A stretch of 64,000 bases of DNA from Flavobacterium frigoris (GTDB lineage: Bacteria > Bacteroidota > Bacteroidia > Flavobacteriales > Flavobacteriaceae), in assembly GCF_900111075.1 (NCBI RefSeq), contig NZ_FOFZ01000002.1:62001-126000 (forward strand). The letters are read 5' to 3'. The position numbers were made by a program, and so were the translations under genes. Under the pieces are notes generated by a model. The model did not search any database. It was not told the DNA's origin and worked only from the letters and a program-made list of their open reading frames with translations. Below, piece after piece: positions 25,743 to 33,210 of this stretch. The first letter of the stretch is position 1, and the number at the start of each line of letters is the position of its first letter.

Positions 25743-26603
25743 ATGGAAGCATTAAAATTAGGATGGCTTGGCCTCGGAAACATGGGAAATCCAATGGCAA
25801 AAAACTTATTGAAAGCAGGTTTTGAAGTAGTCGTATTCAATCGTAGCAAACACAAGGAAAAGGAATTAGTCGACTTAGGGGCAACTTCAGCAGCCAGCAT
25901 CCAAGAGTTGATACAAACATCCGATGTGGTGATTACCATGTTGTCCAACGATGAGGCCGTCAAAGAAGTTTTTGAAAACGAGAATGGTTTGCTGTCTCAA
26001 GACAATCCTGAAAAACTGATCATTAATATGAGTACCGTTTCTCCGGAAACTTCTCGCTACTTAGCCACAATATGTGCCACCCGCAAGATTCATTTTATTG
26101 ACGCTCCTGTTTCTGGAAGCGTTAAGCCGGCTCAGGACGGCACCTTAGTTATTTTAGTAGGCGCCAGTGATGAAGATTATGTGCTTGCCAAACCTATTTT
26201 TAATGTTTTGGGAAAAGTTTCTATTCCTGTGGGCACCCCCGGAAAAGCCAGTTCAGCTAAATTAGCGATTAATTACTTGCTAGGACTAAACCTTCAGGGA
26301 TTAGCAGAAACCATTATTTTTGCAGAGAAAAACGGCGTACGAAAAGAAGATATGCTCTCCATCATTAATGAAGGTGCTTGTGGGAACGGCATCACTACTA
26401 TCAAAGCCAATTCTATTTTAAAGGACGATTACCCTGCAGCTTTTGCACTCAAACACCTAGTTAAGGATTTGAGACTGGCCAAGGAAGCTGGATTAGATTC
26501 GCCACTAATACACCCATTGTATGACAGCTATGAAACTGCTCAAAAAGAAGGATTAGGTGATGAAGATGTAATGGCAATCATAACGAGTCTTAGAAATAAA
26601 TAA
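25743..26603 (+). CDS. NAD(P)-dependent oxidoreductase, 3-hydroxyisobutyrate dehydrogenase family
   Basis: This 286-residue enzyme belongs to the beta-hydroxyacid dehydrogenase family. It has the Rossmann motif GLGNMG at 10-15, NRS at the adenine-ribose position (suggesting NADP(H) is possible), the substrate loop FIDAPVSGSVKPAQDGTL and the catalytic lysine in SSAKLAINYLLG. Relatives act on 3-hydroxyisobutyrate, tartronate semialdehyde, glyoxylate or succinic semialdehyde, and the substrate here is not determined. It is probably a single-gene unit. Confidence 0.88.
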   Translation: MEALKLGWLGLGNMGNPMAKNLLKAGFEVVVFNRSKHKEKELVDLGATSAASIQELIQTSDVVITMLSNDEAVKEVFENENGLLSQDNPEKLIINMSTVSPETSRYLATICATRKIHFIDAPVSGSVKPAQDGTLVILVGASDEDYVLAKPIFNVLGKVSIPVGTPGKASSAKLAINYLLGLNLQGLAETIIFAEKNGVRKEDMLSIINEGACGNGITTIKANSILKDDYPAAFALKHLVKDLRLAKEAGLDSPLIHPLYDSYETAQKEGLGDEDVMAIITSLRNK

Positions 26604-26689
26604 AGTCGATTTCCTTCTGCTATAAAAATATGCGGAGTCTGCAGCCACTAAAAATTTAAATAATCACAATCTAAAAATAAAGAAACAAT

Positions 26690-27071
26690 ATGGGAATATT
26701 CTCGGCACTTCTTGGTAACGCAGGAGCGGTAACTCAAGAACAATTAACAAAGGAATACGGGCAACTTTTAATCGACGGAGAAGAGATTGAATTGGGCTTT
26801 AAACTGATTCGGGACACTTTTATATTCACCACCAAACGTCTAATATTAGTTGACAAACAAGGCTTGACAGGAAGCAAAACCGAATACAAATCCATTTTCT
26901 TATAAAAGCATTTCCAGATTCAGCATTGAGACTGCAGGTACTTTTGACCTTGATGCCGAATTAAAAATTTGGGTTTCCAGTGAATTACAACCCAGCATAA
27001 AAAAGCAATTTAATAAGTCAGTTAATGTATATGAAGTGCAAAAAGTACTAGCACATCATGTTTTAAAATAA
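26690..27071 (+). pseudogene. PH-domain (DUF1696-type, YvbH-like) protein gene with a frameshift
   Basis: The first 71 codons encode the N-terminal half of a bacterial PH-domain protein (ELGFKLIRDTFIFTTKRLILVDKQGLTGSKTEYKSI) and then hit TAA at 26903. In the next frame the family continues without a break: YKSISRFSIETAGTFDLDAELKIW-type sequence through QKVLAHHVLK to a stop at 27069-27071, giving a total near the usual 125 residues. Removing one T from the ATTTTCTT run before position 26903 would restore the frame. Either a real recent mutation or a sequencing error explains this. Confidence 0.82.
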
Positions 27072-27247
27072 ACCAAAACTTGCTGTAGATTAAATCCTGT
27101 TAATTATTTTAATCTGTGGCAAAAACGTCTTAAAAGCTAAAACTAAATGCACTAAAGCACTTATTTTTAGCTTTTTTCTTTCCGTACCTCACAAAATAGA
27201 TCAATGGTGCGGTATTATGCTGACTAAGTTATTTTTGAATTGTATTT

Positions 27248-27655
27248 TTAATTTTCAAATCGCTTATCCAAATAGTCTTTAAGTACAGAAACCTGTATGA
27301 GTACCATTATAGATAAGGAGACTAAAGCATAGGATACAGTTTTTGAAACTGTTATTTCAGGTAATTGGTCAAAAATACTACTATAGGTTAAAACACCGAA
27401 ATCTAGTATCCAATTCTGGCTTTCTTGTTGCATTCCAAAAAAAGAATAAGCAATCAAGACTACAAAACCCACAAAAATAGCAATCCAAACCGTTCTTGAA
27501 ATTAAAGGTTTATAAATAGTACTCTCACTTTGCTTTTTAGCTGCCAATTGAGTCATTATTTGAGCTGTAAAATCAAACGACGGAGTCTCAAGTGAGGCTT
27601 TTAAAATAACTTTTTTGACCAAGTTATCCATTTGTTTATCTATCTTCTCGTGCAT
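27248..27655 (-). CDS. Membrane protein, putative anti-sigma factor
   Basis: The 135-residue product has a charged cytoplasmic N-terminus (MHEKIDKQMDNLVKKVI) and two transmembrane helices (about 55-73 and 104-122). It overlaps the end of the ECF sigma gene by 20 bases, the usual arrangement for a cognate regulator, so it is likely the anti-sigma factor. No zinc-binding HxxxCxxC motif is visible, so it is not a classical ZAS type. The ATG at 27655 is used, since the codon at 27662-27664 is TTG. Confidence 0.65.
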   Translation of the reverse strand: MHEKIDKQMDNLVKKVILKASLETPSFDFTAQIMTQLAAKKQSESTIYKPLISRTVWIAIFVGFVVLIAYSFFGMQQESQNWILDFGVLTYSSIFDQLPEITVSKTVSYALVSLSIMVLIQVSVLKDYLDKRFEN

Positions 27656-28226
27656 AATGTTCAATTATTTCTGGTTCTAAACGTTCTTTTAAAATAGCCG
27701 CTAATTTTTTCCTGCTTCTAAAGAGTTTGACTTTGACATTATTGGCCGTCAAACCCACAATTTTTGAAACCTCCTCTAAAGATTGTTCCTCATAATAATA
27801 CAAGGTCAATAGAAAACGATCTTCATATGGTAATAAATGTAAACATTCTAGTATTTCTTGCCTTTGTTCCTGTTCTTCTAAAGCCTCCAGTGCGTTGTCT
27901 AAATCAACAATTTGACGTTCCGTGAAATCATCTATTGGAACCACATTATATTGTTGCTTATATTTCTTTAATCTGTCCAAACACCCATTATAAGTTATTC
28001 TGTAAATCCAAGTCGAAAATTTAGAATCTCCTTTAAACTTAACCAACGATTGAAATACCTTAATGAAAGTATCCTGCGCCACTTCCTCCGCTTCTTCCCT
28101 ATTCTTAAGCATCCGCAACGCTAAGGTAAAGACCAAATCTTTATAACGGTCGACCAAAACAGCAAACGCATTGCTATCTCCTGCCACAATTTTTGTGATA
28201 TAATATTGGTCGTTGGTTTGGTTCAT
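27636..28226 (-). CDS. ECF-type RNA polymerase sigma factor
   Basis: This 196-residue extracytoplasmic-function sigma factor has region 2 (FAVLVDRYKDLVFTLALRML, RNREEAEEVAQDTFIKVFQSL and FSTWIYRITYNGCLDRLKK) and region 4 (LPYEDRFLLTLYYYEEQSLEEVSKIVGLTANNVKVKLFRSRKKL), with no region 3. It is followed by, and overlaps, a small membrane protein that is probably its anti-sigma partner. A divergent small membrane protein at 28498 could be part of the same regulon. Confidence 0.92.
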   Translation of the reverse strand: MNQTNDQYYITKIVAGDSNAFAVLVDRYKDLVFTLALRMLKNREEAEEVAQDTFIKVFQSLVKFKGDSKFSTWIYRITYNGCLDRLKKYKQQYNVVPIDDFTERQIVDLDNALEALEEQEQRQEILECLHLLPYEDRFLLTLYYYEEQSLEEVSKIVGLTANNVKVKLFRSRKKLAAILKERLEPEIIEHYAREDR

Positions 28227-28497
28227 ATAATGATAAGACTACAGTAAATGTGTTTTGGTTACAATAAGATTAAAAATAATTATAAAAAAAAGAATTTTTC
28301 CACGAACCACGTTACTTTCTAATTTTACTTTCACAAAAAAACAAGGATCATCACAAACAAAAAAAAACAAAGTAACCTTGCAACTTTGTGCCTTAACCAC
28401 TATATAAAAAATAATTTAAAAAACGTGTAACCTAAACGGCACATCCATCGTCCTAAGCTAGGAACACATTAAAACAATCAATTAAAAACAAACACTT

Positions 28498-28845
28498 ATG
28501 GGACCAGTAGTCATGATTCTTATTGTTATTTTCGGGGCAATTTTCGGAGTATTTTATCTATTTTTTTCAACTCGAAATAAAGAGCGTTTAGCCCTTATCG
28601 AAAAAGGGGCAGACGCCAGTATTTTCATGAGCAAAAGACAAGATGCAACTCCCATTTCGAAAGTGCTAATTTTAAATTTCGCACTTCTATTAATGGGAAT
28701 TGGAGCCGGAATATTATTAGCATTAATCCTGCAGGAAGGTTTTGGAATTACAAATGAAGCCATTTATCCGGGAACCATCTTTCTAACAGCAGGAATCGGA
28801 CTGTTCAGCGGTTTTAAAATGACAAAAGAGCTAGATAAAAAATAA
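28498..28845 (+). CDS. Small membrane protein (DUF6249-like)
   Basis: The 115-residue protein has three predicted membrane segments (about 3-23, 55-77 and 88-105) and a cytoplasmic loop containing RNKERLALIEKGADASIF, a pattern I associate with DUF6249 proteins of Bacteroidota. It is divergent from the ECF sigma factor gene, with 271 bases between the starts, and could be one of its targets. No enzymatic motif is present. Confidence 0.75.
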   Translation: MGPVVMILIVIFGAIFGVFYLFFSTRNKERLALIEKGADASIFMSKRQDATPISKVLILNFALLLMGIGAGILLALILQEGFGITNEAIYPGTIFLTAGIGLFSGFKMTKELDKK

Positions 28846-28871
28846 ACTCACTTTAAATCATCAATCATTAC

Positions 28872-28902
28872 AAGCCGCTACTTAATCAATAGCGGCTTTT
28901 CT
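28872..28902 (+). terminator. Terminator after the DUF6249-like gene
   Basis: AAGCCGCTA pairs with TAGCGGCTT across a nine-base loop, followed by TT and then CTTC. It follows the stop by 27 bases. Confidence 0.8.
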
Positions 28903-28973
28903 TCATATGTACAAAAAGATATAAATACGGATGTAATGTCCACTAAAATAAATTTAGACCAGCTCACATAAAA

Positions 28974-29001
28974 AAAACTCCCAAGTAGCCTTGGGAGTTT
29001 T
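28974..29001 (-). terminator. Terminator after the LysM-NlpC/P60 gene
   Basis: AAAACTCCCAA pairs with TTGGGAGTTTT around six bases, and the minus strand continues into a long T-run. It lies 41 bases past the stop of the gene at 29043. Confidence 0.85.
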
Positions 29002-29042
29002 ATATTTATTGTACATTTTATAAAAATCTAATGCTGTATTAC

Positions 29043-30554
29043 TTATAGCACACGGTTAATTTGAGACACTTTTTTTCTATAGTACTTCTCTTTAATGGAA
29101 GAAATCATAACTCCTCCGCTTACCGAAGCATGAATGAATTTGATATCACCATCTATAGCTTCTACTACCATCCCGACATGGTTGATTTGTCTTCTACCGT
29201 TTGTTTTAAAGAAAATCAAATCTCCTTTTTGAGCATCGTCATTGTCAATCTTAACTCCATATTGCGATTGTTCAATAGACGTACGTGGCAATTGAATATC
29301 AAAATTACCAAAAGTGGTACACATCAATCCAGAACAGTCAAAACCATCCTTTGTAGTTCCACCCGTGCGGTATCTTGTCCCAATATTTTCTGAAGCCGTA
29401 GAAACCAATTGGTCTAAGAAATCAGTACCGTGAAAAGATTTTACATTGTATTCTGAATCCGAATTCCCCATCTTAATAGCCGATCCAGATGTCGCATTTG
29501 AAACAATGGCCTCAATAGCTTTATTACTTCGAATGCTTAATTTATAACCTATTGGAAGACCCTTAACAATTTTCGGATTTTGTCTTTCTAATTCTCTTAC
29601 TGAAATCCCGTATTCTTTTGCGATTCCATATTTTGTTTCTTTAGCCAATACTTCCCTTACCACTTCTGTTTCAACAGCGACAGCGCTAACAACAGCTTCT
29701 ACGATGGTTGGTGTTTCAGTTTTCGAAACTACTTTATCGACTACAATGATTGATTCTGCTTTTGCGCTTTTACTTTCGGGGTTAGACTGCATTGCAGTTT
29801 CAGATTCCTTTTTTATTTCTTTTTCAACAACTACCGCTACTAAATTATTTGCTCCCTTTCCAGGAATTACAATTTTTTGACCAATTTTTAAAGCTTCCGT
29901 TTCAAGAATCGGATTTGCTTTATTTAAATCGGCAACTGTAATTCCGTATTCTTTTGCGATAGAGTACTTTGTTTCGTTCGCTACGATTTCACGAACAACG
30001 CCTTCGCTTGTCGCTTCTTTTGTATTATTCGATTCTAAAACAAGTTTTACTTCTTCTTTTTGAGTTATTTTTTTTTCCGGAAGAATGTTTTTTTGAATTT
30101 CTTTTATAGGTTCAGCAACAATTACGGTAGGATTTTGATTTGATTGTGTTCCTGGGATTCTAATTTCATATCCTTTTTTTAACCCTGATTTCTTTAATGT
30201 AGGGTTAATCTTGTATAAGTCTTCAACGGCAACTCCATATTGTCTCGCTATTCCGTAAAGTGTTTCTTTGGGGAAGACTGTATGCTTTTTTTCAGGATAA
30301 GGAGTGTCAATTTCTGATTCGGTATCCTTGTTTTTTGATACAGCCGCGGGGATTAATAGAACTTCTTTGAATTTTATACCTTTCCTCGCATCAGGATTGA
30401 GTTCGTAAATAGCACTGGGCTTTATGTTATAATGTGCTGCGATCTGGCTAATAGTTTCTCCCTTGGAAACGGTATGCTCTGTATACTTTTCTTGTGAAAA
30501 AATATTTACGCTACTTAATAAAACAAATAAAAAGACCCAACTATAAAACCGCAT
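29043..30554 (-). CDS. Exported LysM and NlpC/P60 peptidoglycan hydrolase
   Basis: The 503-residue protein has a signal peptide (ending NIFSQ), four LysM domains (about 26-69, 90-134, 187-231 and 299-342) and a C-terminal NlpC/P60 peptidase (about 380-503). The catalytic set is Cys407 (FDCSGLM), His459 (INHVGM) and His475 (FIHAS). Such enzymes cut peptide stems in peptidoglycan while LysM domains hold the wall. It is monocistronic: its own hairpin follows, and a 212-base leader with a 22-bp direct repeat separates it from the aconitase terminator upstream. Confidence 0.92.
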   Translation of the reverse strand: MRFYSWVFLFVLLSSVNIFSQEKYTEHTVSKGETISQIAAHYNIKPSAIYELNPDARKGIKFKEVLLIPAAVSKNKDTESEIDTPYPEKKHTVFPKETLYGIARQYGVAVEDLYKINPTLKKSGLKKGYEIRIPGTQSNQNPTVIVAEPIKEIQKNILPEKKITQKEEVKLVLESNNTKEATSEGVVREIVANETKYSIAKEYGITVADLNKANPILETEALKIGQKIVIPGKGANNLVAVVVEKEIKKESETAMQSNPESKSAKAESIIVVDKVVSKTETPTIVEAVVSAVAVETEVVREVLAKETKYGIAKEYGISVRELERQNPKIVKGLPIGYKLSIRSNKAIEAIVSNATSGSAIKMGNSDSEYNVKSFHGTDFLDQLVSTASENIGTRYRTGGTTKDGFDCSGLMCTTFGNFDIQLPRTSIEQSQYGVKIDNDDAQKGDLIFFKTNGRRQINHVGMVVEAIDGDIKFIHASVSGGVMISSIKEKYYRKKVSQINRVL

Positions 30555-30719
30555 AAACTTAATTTAAATTTTACCCAACAACTCTTATATTCCTGAACAA
30601 CAAAACAATAATACAATTTATTTTTTACAATAGCATAAATCGTACTACAATAACATCAATACCTGAAGATATCGCACATCTAAAATGCTAATTTAGCATA
30701 TAAATACAGATTTCTTACT

Positions 30720-30750
30720 ATTTTAACACCTCTTTATAATCATTTTAACA
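30720..30750. promoter_or_regulatory. Perfect 9-mer direct repeat at 22-bp period
   Basis: ATTTTAACA occurs at 30720-30728 and again at 30742-30750, exactly 22 bases apart, in the gap between the aconitase terminator and the LysM gene. The spacing equals that of the TTAAC pairs before the three secreted paralogs, but no -7 box lies at the matching distance in the direction of the LysM gene. Confidence 0.4.
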
Positions 30751-30766
30751 AACTTAAAAAACACAA

Positions 30767-30798
30767 AAAAAACGCTCTGTTTTCACAGAACGTTTTTT
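30767..30798 (-). terminator. Terminator of the aconitase at 30819
   Basis: AAAAAACGCTCTGT pairs with ACAGAACGTTTTTT around four bases, with T-runs on both strands. It lies 20 bases past the stop of the aconitase gene. Confidence 0.88.
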
Positions 30799-30818
30799 AT
30801 ATAATTCTATACTTAAAA

Positions 30819-33083
30819 TTATGCTTTTCCAGCTGCAATTAAATTTAAAGCTGAACCCGCAACGAACCAACCAATTTGCCCTTCGTTATAAGTATGATTT
30901 GCCAAGATAATATCTTTGCTTCCATCCTCGTGAACGAATTCTAATGTTAAAGGTTTTCCTGGAGCGAAATCTACTAAATCCGTAAAGTTAATAGTATCGT
31001 TCTCTTGAATTTTATCATAATCCGCTTCAGTAGCAAATGTTAATCCTAACAACCCTTGTTTTTTAAGGTTTGTTTCATGGATACGAGCAAATGATTTCAC
31101 TAATACTGCTTTCACTCCTAAGAAACGAGGCTCCATTGCCGCGTGCTCACGTGAGGACCCTTCACCGTAATTATGATCTCCCACAACAATTGAAGGAACG
31201 CCCGCCGCTTTATAAGCACGAGCAACCGCAGGAACTGCGTCATAATCTCCAGTTAATTGATTCTTAACTGTATTTGTCTTTTGGTTGAATGCATTGATAG
31301 CACCAATCAACATATTATTTGAGATATTATCTAAATGCCCACGGAAACGCAACCATGGTCCTGCCATAGAAATGTGATCAGTAGTACATTTTCCAAATGC
31401 TTTTATAAGTAATTTAGCACCTATAATATTTTTCCCGTCCCATGGAGCAAACGGAGCCAATAATTGTAAACGTTCTGAAGTTTCGCTAACAGATACTTGA
31501 ATACCTGAACCGTCAGCTGCCGGAGCTTGGAAGCCTGGGTCTTCTGCATCAAATCCGTTTTTAGGTAATTCATCACCTGTTGGTGCTTCCAGCATCACTT
31601 CTTCACCATCTTCATTGATTAAAGTATCTGTCAATGGATTGAATCCTAAATCACCTGCAATCGCCATAGCAGTTACCAATTCTGGCGAACCTACGAAAGC
31701 CATAGTATTTGGGTTTCCATCAGCACGTTTAGAGAAATTACGGTTGAAAGAGTGAACGATTGTGTTGCGCTCTTCTTTTTCAGCTCCTTCTCTATCCCAC
31801 ATACCAATACATGGCCCACAAGCATTTGCGAAAACTGTCGCTCCCATTTTATCGAAAACATCTATAAATCCGTCACGTTCTATCGTGTAACGAACCACTT
31901 CAGAACCTGGAGTAATCGTAAACTTGGACTTTATTTTTAATTTTTTATCTGTAACTTGTTTAGCTATTGAAGCTGCACGCGCAATATCTTCATAAGAAGA
32001 ATTGGTACAAGAACCAATCAAAGCTACTTCGATTTTCAAAGGCCAGTTATTTTTAATAGCTGTTTCTTTCATTTTAGAAATTGGCGTAGCTAAATCTGGT
32101 GTGAAAGGTCCGTTTAAATGTGGCTGTAATTCTGATAAGTTAATTTCGATAACTTGATCAAAATACTTTTCCGGGTTAGCATATACTTCAGGATCTCCTG
32201 TTAAGTAATCTGCAACTTTATCTGCGGCATCAGCTACATCAGCTCTCTTAGTAGAACGTAAGTAACGTCCCATTGAATCATCATAACCAAAAGTAGAAGT
32301 GGTAGCTCCTATCTCAGCGCCCATGTTACATATGGTTCCTTTTCCTGTACAAGACATTGAAGTAGCTCCTTCACCGAAGTATTCAACAATAGCACCAGTT
32401 CCACCTTTTACAGTAAGAATTCCAGCAACTTTAAGAATTACATCTTTTGGAGCTGTCCATCCTGACAACTTCCCTGTTAATTTAACACCTATAAGTTTTG
32501 GAAATTTTAATTCCCATGCCATTCCTGACATTACATCTACGGCATCTGCTCCACCTACACCAATAGCAACCATTCCTAATCCACCTGCATTTACAGTATG
32601 TGAATCAGTACCGATCATCATTCCTCCAGGAAAAGCATAGTTTTCAAGAACTACTTGGTGAATAATCCCAGCTCCCGGTTTCCAAAAACCAATTCCGTAT
32701 TTATCAGAAACTGACGAAAGAAAATCAAAAACTTCATTACTTTGTGTTTTTGCTCTGGCCAAATCGGTTACAGCATTAACCTTAGCCTGAATCAAGTGAT
32801 CACAATGCACCGTTGTAGGAACGGCAACCTTAGCTTTTCCAGCATGCATAAATTGCAACAAAGCCATTTGAGCCGTTGCATCTTGACAAGCAACTCTGTC
32901 TGGAGAAAAATCAACATAATCAGTTCCCCTAGCAAAAGCTTTGGAGGGCATACCATCCCAAAGGTGGTTGTATAAAATTTTCTCTGTCAAAGTAAGTGGG
33001 TGACCAACAATCTCACGTGCAGCATCAACACGACTTGTCATGTTGTCATACACTTTTTTTATCATTTCAATATCAAACGCCAT
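30819..33083 (-). CDS. Aconitate hydratase, mitochondrial type
   Basis: The 754-residue protein is an aconitase that isomerises citrate to isocitrate in the TCA cycle, using a [4Fe-4S] cluster. [14 protein letters not shown] and [12 protein letters not shown] supply the three cluster cysteines, [20 protein letters not shown] the substrate region, and [17 protein letters not shown] the C-terminal swivel domain arginine loop. Its length and motifs fit the mitochondrial-type family rather than AcnB. It is directly downstream of an AcnB gene, but a hairpin terminator sits between them. Confidence 0.95.
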   Translation of the reverse strand: MAFDIEMIKKVYDNMTSRVDAAREIVGHPLTLTEKILYNHLWDGMPSKAFARGTDYVDFSPDRVACQDATAQMALLQFMHAGKAKVAVPTTVHCDHLIQAKVNAVTDLARAKTQSNEVFDFLSSVSDKYGIGFWKPGAGIIHQVVLENYAFPGGMMIGTDSHTVNAGGLGMVAIGVGGADAVDVMSGMAWELKFPKLIGVKLTGKLSGWTAPKDVILKVAGILTVKGGTGAIVEYFGEGATSMSCTGKGTICNMGAEIGATTSTFGYDDSMGRYLRSTKRADVADAADKVADYLTGDPEVYANPEKYFDQVIEINLSELQPHLNGPFTPDLATPISKMKETAIKNNWPLKIEVALIGSCTNSSYEDIARAASIAKQVTDKKLKIKSKFTITPGSEVVRYTIERDGFIDVFDKMGATVFANACGPCIGMWDREGAEKEERNTIVHSFNRNFSKRADGNPNTMAFVGSPELVTAMAIAGDLGFNPLTDTLINEDGEEVMLEAPTGDELPKNGFDAEDPGFQAPAADGSGIQVSVSETSERLQLLAPFAPWDGKNIIGAKLLIKAFGKCTTDHISMAGPWLRFRGHLDNISNNMLIGAINAFNQKTNTVKNQLTGDYDAVPAVARAYKAAGVPSIVVGDHNYGEGSSREHAAMEPRFLGVKAVLVKSFARIHETNLKKQGLLGLTFATEADYDKIQENDTINFTDLVDFAPGKPLTLEFVHEDGSKDIILANHTYNEGQIGWFVAGSALNLIAAGKA

Positions 33084-33157
33084 ATATATAATTATTTTTT
33101 ATTATTGTTCTTTAGATATCACAAGGTACAAAAAATAGAGGAGCTATAAAAATAAAA

Positions 33158-33185
33158 AAAGCCTGAATCATAGACTCAGGCTTTT
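33158..33185 (-). terminator. Terminator between acnB and the second aconitase
   Basis: AAAGCCTGA pairs with TCAGGCTTT across nine bases; the minus strand then runs into TTTTATTTTTATAG. It lies about 26 bases after the acnB stop and suggests that the two aconitase genes can be expressed separately. Confidence 0.8.
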
Positions 33186-33210
33186 AGATATAATTAACTA
33201 ATCTCAGTGA

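Noticed and set aside
27248..28845. ECF sigma and membrane protein considered as a TonB/FecI-FecR uptake system
   Set aside because: No FecR-like periplasmic domain or TonB receptor gene is adjacent; the partner is a short two-helix protein.
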